This document shows, one piece after another, positions 36,973-49,520 of a stretch of 64,000 nucleotides of DNA. Position numbers and translations under genes: made by a program. The stretch comes from Taxawa tesnikishii (nom. ined.) (taxonomy: Eukaryota > Ascomycota > Dothideomycetes > Dothideales), in NCBI GenBank assembly GCA_030247885.1, contig JAPDRO010000005.1, forward strand, positions 558,001-622,000, in the 5' to 3' direction. Within the stretch, counting starts at the first letter, position 1. Each line of letters begins with the position of its first letter. Below the pieces are notes generated by a model that saw only the letters and a program-made list of their open reading frames with translations, was not told the DNA's origin and searched no databases.

Positions 36973-37826
36973 ATGGCTACTATCGCATCCACACCAAGCC
37001 ATGCACGCTTCGGCAGCTCGCTTTCTGGAAGCACCATGGCACCACCATTTTATACTGCAGACGCACCTTCCATGGCAGATTCACTACCTAGCATCAACTT
37101 TGGATTCGAAGACCTTCGCGAGCGCATGGCGCGCTTCACTGCGCGCTTCGACGATTTCATCGAGAAGGGCCGCAAACGCGTGCTAGAGGAGCGCAACCAG
37201 TTCAGACTCAGTGTCGCGGAGATTCAAGGTGGGACATAGATATAGCCAATTCGTTGCGATCTACTGACAGTATCATAGAGCAACAGCGCACCCGAAAGTG
37301 CGAAATCGAAGATGTCGCCAACAAGTCCATCGTGCATCAGAACACCCTGACCAAGGAGCAACAGGAGTTGGAGGAGATGGAGGAAGCCATCGCGGAGCTG
37401 AAAGCACAGCGCCAGGAGAACGAAGCACGCCGGGACGACCTAAGAGCGCAAATCTCCGAAGTTCAGAAAGCTATCCACGTCCGCCGTCAAGCACAGCAGC
37501 AGCACCAGCGTCAACTGGACGACCAAGCCAGACACAACGGACCTGAGTTAAGCTTCTGGGAGTCGAACTTGTGCATGCGCATAGACAAAGGAGGAAGGGA
37601 CGACACGCTGAAGTTCGTCTTTACTCATATCGACGAGCGGAAGTGGGAGAGGGAATGCTGGTTCGAGCTGAGTATGGGCCGGCGGGACTATTCTGTCAAC
37701 GAGACGGAGCCGCAACTGGAAAGGGAGGCTGTCGACGAGATTTTGGCTCGGTTGAATGAAACAAGGGAAATGGCTGGGTTCTTGAAGGCTATGAGAAGTC
37801 TCTTCTCGGATGCCCTCAAGCACTGA
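36973..37826 (+). CDS. SPC25: SPC25, Ndc80-complex kinetochore subunit
   Basis: Outer kinetochore protein that, with Spc24, anchors the Ndc80 complex to the inner kinetochore. Exons 36973-37228 and 37279-37826, split by a 50-nt intron, give 267 residues. An N-terminal region with INFGFEDLRERMARFTARFDDFI is followed by a long coiled coil through about residue 160 (VHQNTLTKEQQELEEMEEAIAELKAQ and similar heptads). The C-terminal globular RWD-like domain follows (ELSFWESNLCMRIDKG, DDTLKFVFTHIDERKWERECWFEL, FLKAMRSLFSDALKH). The splice joins SVAEIQ to EQQRTRKCEIED in phase. Length and order agree with fungal Spc25. The frame is intact. Confidence 0.93.
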
Positions 37827-38286
37827 GGTTGGTCAGACGTAGTGCTGAAAGTGTTGAAATTACGCATGTCCTGGATGGTTCGAACTTGTGATGATATACC
37901 CGGTTTGTATTGGCTTTAGGTGCTTCATCAAATGAGAGCACGGTTATACGTTTGACTGGTGTTGCTCTATTTCGAGCTTTTGCTAGCAGCTGGTGTGCAC
38001 TTGATCTGTGTTTGCGCTCCAGAACAGAACACGTCATGCGAGTCTAGCCGTAGGGGCACCAGTGCACCCTTGCCGTCCTTTCCTCACAACTCTTCCTATC
38101 TCGCCGTACCCCATAGACATTTTCTTGCGTCTTGTGCAGGCATATACAAACTCAACAGTTCTTACGCTAGTTACCTGGTCTTTACGGCTCTGTATCGGAT
38201 GCCCACGGCCAGATCTGCAGGCTTGCAAACACACGCTTAGATCTGAAACAATGTAATATTTTGATCAAACTTTTCATACCACCAAC
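37827..38286. other. Intergenic upstream of tRNA
   Basis: About 460 bases of SPC25 3' flank. Nothing else recognised. Confidence 0.5.
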
Positions 38287-38358
38287 GGCCGCGTGGCCCA
38301 ATGGTAAGGCGCTTGACTACGGATCAAGAGATTGCAGGTTCGATCCCTGCCGCGGTCA
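38287..38358 (+). tRNA. tRNA-Arg(ACG)
   Basis: Full cloverleaf of 72 nt without intron. Acceptor stem GGCCGCG pairs with CGCGGTC (one G-U). The anticodon stem CTTGA/TCAAG closes the loop CTACGGA with anticodon ACG (read as ICG). The T arm is GCAGG-TTCGATC-CCTGC. The internal B box GGTTCGATCC is intact, and an A-box-like TGGCCCAATGG is present. The wobble A would be edited to inosine. A T-rich tract follows within 10 bases (CATTTTG), as for Pol III termination. Confidence 0.97.
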
Positions 38359-38735
38359 TCATTTTGTTCCTTGGTTGCGCTATCTACTCTGTTCCGCGTG
38401 ACTTTTTCCCTTTGGATTGGCGATGAAGAAGAATTGAGCCAGTTGTTGACGCTTTGGGGCTGATAAGCCCGATGTTTTGCAAGAGGAGGCTCTGCGGGAG
38501 CGGCTTCTGTGCTACATATGCTTGGCACCGCTTCCCCCGACTCGCTGTTGTGTAATTGCTTACTATATTTTACGGACGACCAATTTTCGAAAGAAACCAA
38601 GCTAGAGGGCGACTGGTTCTTTCCCTTTCATCTGCTGTGGAATCTTGTCTGGTCTTCAACTTTGCACTTGTATCGTATCAAACATTTCCTGCCGCGTGGA
38701 CAGACAGTAGTCAGCAAGCAAGTTCAGTCTTCGGC
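38359..38735. other. Intergenic between tRNA and TMEM19-like gene
   Basis: About 380 bases. Includes the Pol III terminator-like T run just after the tRNA. Otherwise presumed promoter of the next gene. Confidence 0.5.
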
Positions 38736-40078
38736 ATGGAGTCCTTTCAATCTTCAGCCCGGTCTTTTGTAGTAGACCACCCGGTTCAGATCTTGATCAC
38801 TGCCAGTCTAGTGGGTTACTCGCTCCGCCGTAACAAGCTCACCCGCGGTGGCGTTGTAACTGCAGCCGTCACTGCAGGCGTCCATATTGCCCACCCGGAA
38901 CCTGTTTTCTTCTATCTCCTAGTGGTATTCTTCCTAGCTGGAACGTTAGCTACAAAGGTATGCCACTCTTCGTTCTCGCTCTATTTAGTTCGTCTACACG
39001 GAGACGAGTCGGGTGCTTTGTTGGAAGAATGCATGGACTGACGAGACACATGTACAGATCAACCATCGTGAGAAAGCGACGCTCACGCAATCTTCCGCCG
39101 GTGGAGTAGGTGGTGAAGGACCGCGAAATGCAGCGCAAGTACTGGCCAATTCAGCCGCGGCATCAGCGTTGGTCTTGCTGCACCTGTTCGTTCTGTGGGC
39201 GGGCTCAAACCGCTACAGCCTCCCGATCACGCACGAGACATTGATTCAGCGCCTGCCATTGGGTATCATCGGGCACGTCGACTCTTTCCATATTCTCACA
39301 CCTCTCATTATCTTGAGTTTCTGATCCTCCCACTTACCATATCATCCTTTCTGGATCTACCTTCTCTTTCTCATCTTCAACGCTAACAAGCAAATTCAGC
39401 AACTACGCCGCCACCGCTGCCGACACTCTGTCCTCCGAGCTCGGCATCCTCTCCGAATCTCCACCATTCCTCATCACCGCTCCCTGGAGAAGCGTACCAC
39501 GGGGCACGAACGGCGGTGTTACATCCACCGGTCTGCACGCCGGCCTTTTCGGTTCCTCGCTTGTTGCAATGACCGCTTGTATCGGACTCCGCACCCTCAC
39601 TGTCGCTGGGAGTCTGAAGACCGGCATCACAGCATTGATTGCAGGCGGAGTGGCAGCGGCCGTTGCGACCGCTTCAAGTAAGCAGCGACCCCACGTTAAA
39701 GCCGCGATCTTGCAACGACACCTCGGGACCGCGGTATACGTTAGTCTACTCGTATTTCTCTCGGATCTTGATAAACTTTTCTCAGCCTCTGCTGTTTTGT
39801 GGTTGCAAGCATTCCCGCCGTTTGGGCTCACGGTCGCGTTGGTGGGGTTGGCGGGCTCGGTGCTTGATTCCGTGCTCGGCGCGTTATTTCAGGCTACGGT
39901 AGAGGATGGTGCGACACATAGGGTTGTGGAGGGTGAGAATGGGAGGCGAGTGCCGGTGGTTGAAGGAGGGAGTAGGGTGCAGAGGGGAAGGGATTGGCTG
40001 AACAACAACGGGGTGAACTTTGTCATGGCCGCAGGCATGAGTCTGGTGGCGATGGTGCTGCTTCCGGTGCCGGGGTAG
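38736..40078 (+). CDS. TMEM19 / DUF92-family membrane protein
   Basis: Integral membrane protein of the DUF92 group, which includes TMEM19 and the plant phytyl-phosphate kinase VTE6; the fungal role is unknown. Exons 38736-38957, 39058-39272 and 39400-40078 give 371 residues. Family segments: HPVQILITASLVGYSLRR, TRGGVVTAAVTAGVHIAHP, PRNAAQVLANSAAASAL, NYAATAADTLSSELGIL (directly after the second splice), RSVPRGTNGGVTSTGLHAGL, and a hydrophobic end FVMAAGMSLVAMVLL. The second intron (39273-39399, 127 nt) works only with a GC donor: the exon ends GG, then GCACGT, with acceptor TTCAG and a good branch word CTAAC. It restores the conserved IIGNYAATAADT. No nearby GT gives the right phase. The frame is otherwise intact. 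Confidence 0.85.
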
Positions 40079-41151
40079 ATCTGAGCGGAATGGAATGGGA
40101 GCAAGAAAGGCAACAGGAGACTCAGATGATACAATTGCAGCCATCTCTTACAACAGGAACTTGTATTTGATATTGAGCTCGATTTACATGGTATCCAGAG
40201 CATTAGTTAATAGACGCGCCGAATTGGACAAGGCAACACTGTGACGGGGGATTCCATTGCCGGCATGCTTGTTGTGGGCTGCATTCGTGCCGCTTGGTCG
40301 GATAACGTTCAGTGCGAGATAGTCTTCGCCTAGGCCGCTGCATTCGGCGAAGTCGTCCAGTTGCAAACATCCCTTACCGTACCTGTTTGCCTTGACAAGA
40401 GGGTTGCCTTTGTAAGGCACAGTATTGGCCAACCGAAGGTTGTTGATCGGCGGTTGCGCATAACGCACGCGGAGGGATTGATCGTGATCAGGTATCGAGG
40501 AGTTGCCCCTTTAAAATACCTTGAGATACATGAACCTGAAGGGGAGAAGGCGAGTTGGCGTGGTTCGCCGCAAGGAAAGAGCAGAACGTGAGGAGTCCGT
40601 TGAGTCTCATCGTTGCTTGGTACGCGACCAAAGGAATTGCTCGAGAATATAATCGAAGAGGAGAAGTGTCAGCAAATACGCGGGGAAGAAAGTGGTCCAT
40701 CTATGATATAGCGATCTTACGATCACACTGGATGCCGGAAGAACTACCTACACCCATGACTGCGTATGATATGCTTTGCTCGTTAGGCGGATGTCGACAG
40801 TCTGCTTGAATGATATGGTAAGATCAGATGGTATTGCTGTCCGAAGAATGGCGGCTGACAGGACCACTTGAAGGAAAAACGGGGTTTGTTAGCACAACTG
40901 CCCTCGTGTTCATTGGTATGGAAGAGAGTATGATCGTAGAAGTGCATTTGGTACAAGGGTTCGGTAACACAAGAGATATAGAAGGCCATGTCCGTAGTCC
41001 AGAACGCCAAGAAACTGATGTCAATGCGCATCAAAGCTCCCTTCGAACACCGTGTCACTCGTGTGCTTCCCCAGAGATATCCTCTTCACTCTAATCACCA
41101 TCACACCACTTCCATACCGTACAACAGGTCAATTGCTCGCTGTTGTCTAAG
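40079..41151. other. Intergenic, no supported gene
   Basis: About 1.07 kb. Short frames on both strands without family signal. The last 100 bases are the probable IRC22 promoter and leader. No RNA or repeat seen. Confidence 0.45.
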
Positions 41152-42136
41152 ATGGTGTCTCTCAAGCTCAGCGCGCTTGCGCTTCTCGCTCTCCGCGTCC
41201 TCAACGTTGCTGCCGACATCGAAGTCCCAGAGGTACCGCTCCCTCGAACATCTTTTCACTTCGCCAGCAGCTAACGGAACACAGGGCCTCCAAGTCGAGT
41301 CAATCGAAGAGATCGAGGAAGAGATCGACAACCCTTCGAAGACGCCTGCCCTTAATGTCCAAATCTCCGCCTCTTTCCCCAACTCCGAGGTCTTCGGAGT
41401 GAAGCTCGTCAACGGCCACCCTACCCAAGTCGTTCTATCCGTCGACAACCAGGAGCCTGAGGAGGTTGTCCTACAGTTCGTCGGCGGTTCGCTGATGACT
41501 CCTGTTGGTGTTCCTGGCGCGCCATCCCCACCACAGATCGTCCGCAACTTGACCGCGCAACGCTATGGTGTTTCCATCCCAGCCGGCGAGGGTGATACCC
41601 TTACCTACACCTTCGTGAACGAGATGCACCCACAAGACCTGACCCTGAATCTGGCTGCCGTCATTCAAAACCACCGGGGCGATTTCTTCACCAAGCAGGT
41701 CTACAACGAGACCGTCAGTGTGGTTGAGGCGCCATCTAGCATCTTCGACCCTCAGATGTAAGTTTGTTCACAGTCGGTTTTCAATCCGATCGACTGACTC
41801 GCTTTCAGCATCTTCCTGTACCTTGTCCTCGCCGGTGCTTTTGGTGGTACATGCTACTTCATTTATAACACCTGGTACACCACTCTCTTCCCCCAGAAGA
41901 AGGGTCGCGGCAAGGGCGGTGAGCGGGCTAAGCGCTCCTCTGGCCAGTCCAAGAAGGTCGATCCAGCGGATCAGGTCAGCGTTATCGGTGCCGATGGTCC
42001 AGCTGTCACAAGCGGTGCTAAGGCATACGACGAGAGCTGGATTCCAGCACACCACATCAACAGGCCAGAAGCTAAGCGCATCAACTCCGGTGCCAAGGTC
42101 AGGCCTAAGAGCAGACAGGGACAGCAGCCACAGTAG
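41152..42136 (+). CDS. IRC22: IRC22 / TRAP-alpha-like ER membrane protein
   Basis: ER membrane protein related to the alpha subunit of the translocon-associated (TRAP) complex. Exons 41152-41232, 41285-41757 and 41809-42136 give 293 residues, all phases consistent. A signal peptide (MVSLKLSALALLALRVLNVAA) is followed by an acidic segment (ESIEEIEEEID) and a lumenal beta-sandwich-type domain (LNVQISASFPNSEVFGVKLVNG, QRYGVSIPAGEGDTLTYTFVNEM). One transmembrane segment (FLYLVLAGAFGGTCYFIY) and a basic cytosolic tail (KKGRGKGGERAKRSSGQSKK) complete it. This order is the standard fungal IRC22 layout. A role in protein translocation is inferred from the TRAP-alpha fold; the yeast name comes from a recombination phenotype. 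Confidence 0.88.
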
Positions 42137-42492
42137 ACTTCTAATATGAAGGAGACGATGGCATGTGCACGACGACGATGGAGGAAGAATGGGGAACAGA
42201 TCACATATGGCATGGCCATAGGAACAACGACTGTATGAGTATATATATCGGGTGCGAGTGGAAACGTGCCGGGAAATCAGACTTGGGTCGTGTACTCTAA
42301 ACATCCCCAGTTGGATGGTGTCTCTAGGATACAAAAGCGAATCTGAATACTGGACTAAATCCCAACAGGTGTAATTGGAAAGCCGAGATTGAGTTCGGCT
42401 AATACTTAGCATGGCATCTCATCAGGCAACTTGCACATCTACACAGACATGACTGGACTTACAGTGTTCCTGCTGTGAAGTAGTCGCCCGCC
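42137..42492. other. Intergenic, nothing recognised
   Basis: About 360 bases of IRC22 3' flank and upstream sequence of the HET relic. Confidence 0.5.
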
Positions 42493-44346
42493 ATGGACGA
42501 GAGCGAGTATGTCAGCTCATACAACGCCTATTATCAGTCCAGATCCGTTGGCCAAATGCGCACCAAGGTAGTGCGCCTCGAATCCACATTCGGCGACGAC
42601 GAAAGCACGGTATGTGATATCGTTGCCATCGATCTAAGCGCACCTGTCTCCTATCTCGCGGTATCCTATACGTAGGGATCAGAGCCGGCGGACCAGGTTG
42701 TTCGATGTGGTTCTCTGGATGTCAAAGTCACTAAGAGCTGCTGCGAAGCGCTCAAGAAGACAAGTGCCTATGCTCCTGGATGGGTATGGATCGATCAACT
42801 ATCCACCAACCAGTTCGATTGAGAGGAAAAAGGAGATCAGGTAGCGCAGATGGGTATGATCTACAAGACTGCTGCAGTCGTCGTGGCATGGCTGAGGGCA
42901 CCCTACATCCTAGAGGACGACGAGCATCAGATCGGATCACTTGGGAACGGGCTAGCCGATATGGCCTCGTCAAAACTCTCCGCTGAGGAAAAGGCCGCGG
43001 TGAACCTTGAGGCCGAGTCGTACCTTCGACAAGGTATCTTTGAGATACAGGATCTCCTGCAGCAGCCAGACAAAGGAATCAAGGAGAGGGCGTTTGATCC
43101 CAGGTTGCGGGATCTGTCATTCGTTCAAAGTCATACGGAAGAATGTCTGAGGTTGGTGACTCCGCTGCTCAAGAATTGGCTGGTGTTTCTCAATCTGCTC
43201 GAGCGACGCTACTTCGGACGAAAATGGGTGAGTTCCTACACCCTGGTGCCTCTACATAACCAGAGAGCGTTTGTTCCCTCTAACATCCTACCTAGTGATT
43301 CTAAAAACACCTGCCGAAACCTTGTCCAACATCGCATTTTGCTCGCGCGATTAGGCTGCGCCTCTGACATTCGCATAGGTTCTCCAAGAAATCGCCATGA
43401 AGACCGAGGAAGATCGTATACTATTCATGATTGGAGACATTCGGATCCCATGGGCCGTTTTGGAAGAGTATCCTTAGAGTTGGCCGAACTGAGAAATACG
43501 AGCCACGGGGTCTCAACATATCAAATCCCTATCTCAGCCAAAGACTAGGCAAAGGTGCTGGGGGCGTATCGCTGCTTTTAATTTCGTACGCGATATGAGA
43601 CGGACATGGCAGATCAGTGAACCTCATCACGACCGTTCCCAATCCCTTCGCAGGGATCCTCCCTTCACACACCAACCTCTCAGAAGACTTGATGCGGACC
43701 GAGCAGAACGAGCTCCACGTCGCCGGCTTCGTCCTGGACCAGTCCTCCCAAGCAATGCAGTGGTCTTCACCCGTCTTATCCGAATTTCCAGCTCGCGCGC
43801 GAGGGCAACGCGTTCCTCCAAGCTCATGACGCATCCCGAGCGCCAGGAGTGCTCGCAAGATTCCAAGCCGGCTTGGAATTCCTCACCCGGTTCAGGAGAG
43901 AGGAGGGGGACACGAAAGCGGATGAGATGCTCCTCTACATGCTCCACTCGCCACGGGACTGTCTCGAGCTTCAGTACGTGCCCACCACTGAGGAAGAAAA
44001 GGCGACGCGGATGCCTTGGACCGAGGCTAGTAGGCTCAGGCTGGCGACGTGGTTGCGGACGCACTGGGTAAAGGAGCGGATGGCAGGTGCTTGGTCGCCC
44101 GGTGTGTCGGCGCGCAACACGATCGGGGTGACGGAGCGAGGTTGGCCGCTGATCTGTCGCCCTGAGGTCAGGCCTGGCGATGAGGTTGTGATTCTTAACG
44201 GCATCACGAAGCCCATGGTGGCGAGGAAGATTGATGGACAGGGAAAAAGGATATTGGTGAGTGAGTGCACGGTGGCGGGGATCATGCATGGAAATTTGGG
44301 AGAGCTTCAGGCTGCGAAACAGCTTCATAGGTTTGTTTTCGTGTAA
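42493..44346 (+). pseudogene. Broken HET-domain (heterokaryon incompatibility-type) gene
   Basis: HET-domain proteins act in non-self recognition and cell death in filamentous ascomycetes. The HET core is recognisable from WVWIDQLSTNQ and VAQMGMIYKTAAVVVAWL. A helical middle part follows (RLVTPLLKNWLVFLNLLERRYF). The usual C-terminal segment of such proteins is also present (PGDEVVILNGITKPMVAR and ILVSECTVAGIMHGNL). The copy looks broken, with roughly three to five interruptions spread over the domain and the middle, beyond what introns would explain. The 3' part (from about 43850) is the longest open piece. The disruption differs in kind from the single-run length changes seen in neighbouring genes, so it is more likely real decay. 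Age is probably modest, as the motifs remain clear. Confidence 0.65.
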
Positions 44347-44575
44347 CGAGGGGTTGGGCGCGAAAGGATAAACGAAAGGAGCCATTGGGCGATACTTGCC
44401 ATGCTTTAAGGCGCAACATGCACCAGAACGGTGACGAGTGTATTCTTGAAAATGTACGACGCACATGTCGACTCATCCCGATAACTTGACATGAACGTCC
44501 ATGCAACTGGTGCCTGATTTGCAGTACGGGGAAGACTCCCTATATGGTTCCATACCGAACAAAATGCCAGTTAGC

Positions 44576-45977
44576 TCACCGCAGCTTCCAGTCCTTGTAA
44601 GTCCATTTCTCTGTAACCTCCCTCCTTGGTTTCCTGTGCTGGGTTGTGCGTCTCGCCTCGATCTTGCCGTTAAGCAGCATGTTGCGATACCTGTCCTTCA
44701 GCAAGTTTCCTTCCGGCTTGAGAGCACGCAAAGAGTCCTGAAGCTCGTCCGCAAGCACGACCTCTAGCGGCGCTTCAGGAACGCTAGAACAAGTCAGCAC
44801 GGAGGATCAGGCTCAAGATGTAAGGCTTGGACATACCGTTGCTTCCCTCCAAGTGGTCTTCTCCTTAGTACTTCCTCGTCGTCCGAGGCTTCGCTCTCGT
44901 CGACAACAGCGGTGAGCTGCTGGCGCTCTTTTCTTTTAGCTCGACCTGCTTTGCGAGCTCCAGTACCCGCCTCTGCTGCTCCTCCCGCTTCTTCATCTGC
45001 TGTTCCCACTTGGCCTGTCTCTCTGCCTCCTTTCTTCTCTTGATCTTGTTCCTCTCCGCTTGGGTTTTTCGCTCCGGCCGCTTCTTGTTCAGGTGTGACT
45101 CTTCTGACTCGCTTTGTATGCCTTCCCACTCACTCTCCCAAGCGCTCTCGTATTCCTCATCGGACACAGGATCTGGCTTAGCTGCCTCAGCGAGCGCCTT
45201 CTCCAGACGTTCAGCCTCCTCCTGCGCCTCCTTCAATCGCTTCCTCTCCGCCTCAACCTCCTTCTCGCCCTCACGCTGGATGAGTGCTTCCCAAGCTTCG
45301 AAGTCAGGGTTGTAACTGCGACCATCCTCTGGCTTCTTCACCGCGGGGAAGGGCTTCCCGTTCGCGGCAAGCGATATGGAAGCCTGCTTCAACGTCTTGG
45401 GTTCCTTGATCGGCTTGGCCTCTTCCAAAAACGAGAATCTAGGGTCTGCGGGAGCTGACTCGGCTGCCCATGGATCATGGTCCACAGATTCCACCACTAC
45501 GCTCTTTTGCATGTTTGGTCCAGCATATGCGATGTTCTTGAGATGCTGCAGCTCCCTGTGCGGGACGTATGTACCGTTCTTGTTGCGCTTGCTGCTGGGT
45601 TCGACAACGCCATCTGTACTTTTGCGCTTGCGAGTGTCGACAGCAGGGACGGCGGAGCGTGCGCCAAGGATCTCATCGGCCTTGAGCGGCTTGTGCTTCT
45701 TTACATAGTCTTGCTTGATCGCTTGCGAGCCGGTGGTATCGAGAGTAAAGAGTTCTCCGGCGGGACGTTCTGCAAGAACACCACTGTGACAACGTCAGCC
45801 TCTTCTCTCTCCGAGCGGTTCCCTGACAGAGCAGAGCTTACCCGATCTGTATAATCTCATCGCGAACATCTTCTAGGCCCGTCTGAACTTGGGTAATATC
45901 GACATTTTTGCGCCAAGCCTTTTTCCCTTCCGGGAGGGCTGCTTGTATTGCTGAGGAGCTCGTTGCACGTCGGTCAT
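44576..45977 (-). CDS. NOP53: NOP53 / GLTSCR2-like ribosome biogenesis protein
   Basis: Nucleolar 60S assembly factor; in yeast it recruits the exosome helicase Mtr4 to process 7S pre-rRNA. Exons are 45842-45977, 44837-45783 and 44576-44783, with introns of 58 and 53 nt. Visible: N-terminal QPSRKGK and the AWRKNVDI segment, the linker DEILGARSAVPAVDTRKRK, a long charged coiled-coil region (EKEVEAERKRLKEAQEEAERL), DEEVLRRRP, and the C-terminal APLEVVLADELQDSLRALKPE through EKWTYKDWKL. Two frame changes occur, at T-runs 45920-45924 and 44934-44937 (A-runs in the gene). One added A in each restores KKAWRKNVDI and ELKRKERQQLTAVV. The corrected length is about 430 residues. Both breaks look like sequence errors. 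Confidence 0.9.
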
Positions 45978-46349
45978 TGTGTTGGTGTACTCCTGCGGTT
46001 GGTGAACAGGCAGAAGAAAGCTGGGTTTTGTAGAGTTGGAGATTGTTCTGAAATTCTGCGGCGAAAACGGCAATCTAATCTGCAAGAGTGGACCGTGCGA
46101 AGAGTCGAGAGTGGAGCGGACAAGGGTCAAATGGAGATGGCAGATGGAGATCCCCGGGACAGCCTGCAGCCATCATAATCTCCTGAACCATAAATATATA
46201 CATCCCAGAACAATACCAGACCACTACATCCACCGTTACCGTTTTACTCTTGCCTGACAAACCATCCCCATCCCCATCCCGCCTGTCCTCACATCCTTCG
46301 CATCAAACACAGGACCGATACCATACATATCCAAGCATACGCATTCAAG
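45978..46349. promoter_or_regulatory. Divergent promoter, NOP53 / YPT6
   Basis: About 370 bases between the two starts. The part before YPT6 is C/A-rich with short CCATCCC words, a usual leader composition. No specific site can be assigned. Confidence 0.4.
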
Positions 46350-47313
<964 letters not shown>

Positions 47314-47782
47314 GCAGGTGAGACATCAAACACGAAACAAGCAGACCGTTCTTGTACATCTTTTCTTCAAGAGATACCTTTGGGATGTTGTGTGGGAAAG
47401 CGGGGGTTCGCCTTATTGTGTAGATTGTACAGTTGTTGCATGGCAGCCTGGCGTTTAGGAGGAAGCAAGCCGCTCGCATTAGGCGGGCGAGTCTTTATCA
47501 GCGAAACGGTGTTTTTGTATGTACACAAGGCGCATTCTGCAACACGTTTGCGAAACAGAAACATGGAGTGCTCTAGTGAGAACCAGTGCGACACATCCAA
47601 GACATTACATTAGCCGCCATGCCACGATATTGATACCGGCTCCTTTATCAACAGGTCCCGTGTCCCCAAAACGCCTGGAGCCGTCCCGTGCAGAGTTCTC
47701 AAGCCCGCAGGTCAATCATACAGAACACGCACATGTTCACAGAGCCTTGCGTCTCCCTGCGAGAAGCTCCCCAAGCCCCATG
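47314..47782. other. Intergenic between convergent genes
   Basis: About 470 bases shared by the YPT6 and KEI1 3' flanks. Nothing recognised. Confidence 0.5.
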
Positions 47783-48783
47783 TTACGACCGCTCAAGGTT
47801 CTTGCCCATCTTGAGCGGTGGGGGCCCAGTTCCACTTCTGGCCCTCCTCTCGCGCTCACCAACACCCGGTTCCGGCACTCTGATGCCCGACCTGCTGAAC
47901 TTGGCGCCGGTACCTCGCACCCACTCATCATTATCGTCCTTGCCGAGCCAGTAGCTCCGACCCAAGCGCGTCATCGCACGCCCCAGCTTGCCCCTCCATC
48001 CCTCACCCTCTTCGCGGCCCTCGCGGAACGGATTCTCCGCCAGAGCCGAGGTGGATTCGGTCGAGTACGTCGACGAGGAGGTGTTCAGGATATGCTGTCT
48101 CAGCACTCCGCGCGCGTACGCCATGACAACGAGAGCGAAGTAGATCCGCACGGCCCAGAGCGCGGAAATCACGGTAATGGACGCGATGCTGCCGCTCTGG
48201 AAAACGGCGTTGCTGAGGTCGTTGCTGCTGCTGCCGCCGCCGTTCGGTCCCGACTTGCCCACCGCGACGGCGTCCTGGCCTGCGATGCTGCCCGCGGCGG
48301 GTGTCGCGACCACGTCCACGTGCGAGATGTTTGTGCCTGCGGCCGGGTCCACGAAGCCCGCTGTATCGTTCATGGTCTTGCCGCCCGGGATCGGGCCGGA
48401 ACCGGGCCGGGTGTCGGTGTCGTGGAGGTGTTGCGCGAGGATGATGAACCAGCTGACGCCGAACAGCGCCGTGTATGCTGCGTTGATTAACGAGTCCAAA
48501 ATGTAGATCCACGCGAGCGCGAGACACTGCAACGGCGACTGGAGTCGGATGTGTGGCATGAGGTAGCATAGCAGGCCGAAGAGGAGCATGCTGTATATGT
48601 ACATGGATAGTTGGAGCGGCGACAGGTGGTAGCCTGTCAGCAATGCGAGGAGGCCATAGAGCCCGGAGATTTTGTTGATGAGAAGGGTCAGAGTTATGAG
48701 TTCGGTTGCGGTGCGCAGGGATATCAGGTAGAGGAAAGTCTGAGCGGTTGTCAGTAGGTGTAATCGTAGAGAGTCTGCAAAGA

Positions 48784-48819
<36 letters not shown>

Positions 48820-48863
48820 CGTACTTTGGGTCGCGGGATGCGAAAGATTGAGGGGAGCGGCAT
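47783..48863 (-). CDS. KEI1: KEI1, regulatory subunit of inositol phosphorylceramide synthase
   Basis: Golgi membrane protein that activates and localises the IPC synthase AUR1 in fungal sphingolipid synthesis. Exon 1 (48825-48863) encodes MPLPSIFRIPRPK. After an 85-nt intron, exon 2 (47783-48739) continues TFLYLISLRTATELITLTLL. Conserved segments: LINKISGLYGLLALLTGYHL, LSPLQLSMYIYSMLLFGLLC, HIRLQSPLQCLALAWIYILD and INAAYTALFGVSWF. The four or so membrane spans in the first half are followed by a Gly/Ser/Ala-rich loop, one more span (ISALWAVRIYFALVVMAYARGV), and a long basic cytosolic tail. Total about 331 residues. The intron carries a CCTG microsatellite right behind its 5' splice site. The frame is intact. 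Confidence 0.9.
48786..48820. repeat. GGCA tetranucleotide microsatellite in KEI1 intron 1
   Basis: Almost nine copies of GGCA (CCTG on the gene strand) begin 4 bases after the KEI1 5' splice site GTAC. They occupy about 40 percent of the 85-nt intron. Confidence 0.92.
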
Positions 48864-49520
48864 GGCTCGTTGATGCTGTCAAAGGTCTCTTCAATCGGCA
48901 GTTGTACGTCTGCGCGACGACTTTGTAGAGTCCGAGGAATTCTTGAAGCGTACGCAAAGAGGGAGTGTCGGTTCGGGGAGAGAGTACGTGTGAAGTGGTG
49001 GAATGAGAGTCTGGGTTGTTTTGCGCAGCAGTCTCACCGGACGCCGGACCATCCGCGAATTGCCCTTGACCTCATCTCGGCCATGCAGCTTAGTCATCAT
49101 GCGCGTGCTACATCAAGCAACGAGACCGATCATCTTCGTCTTGAGCCTGAACACCGCTACAGCATGTCGAGCCACTCTTGTCGGCGGAAGGAATGATTGT
49201 ATACTGATGGATTGGCTAAACGGCTATATGCTCTCCTCTAATGCTTGACCGCTGTTACCCCGTGTCGAATTGGGCAGCTCGCTCGTCTGCTGCATGAGGA
49301 TATCTATCCGTCCAGCGGCTGTAGTGACGCTCCTGTTGGACGCCTTATGATGATTATGGTTGCGGCGTAGCGGGTGTTTCTTGCTCCACCCAGCAGCCTA
49401 TATATGATCTGTTGCTGGCTGGGTTGTCGACCTTCATTCTTTGCTTGCCTCAGCTCTTCTTCCAGTGGAATAGTACTGCCCAGTTCTGACCAAAATTTGT
49501 TCCGTTTGACCAACCTAGTC
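48864..49520. other. Divergent promoter, KEI1 / SDR gene
   Basis: About 660 bases. No gene, RNA or defined site recognised. Short frames only. Confidence 0.45.

Noticed and set aside
38274-38600. Minus-strand open frame of 108 codons containing GRDRTCNLLIRSQAPYHWATRPL
   Set aside because: This peptide is the antisense translation of the tRNA-Arg(ACG) gene. Such frames are a known source of false proteins in fungal databases.
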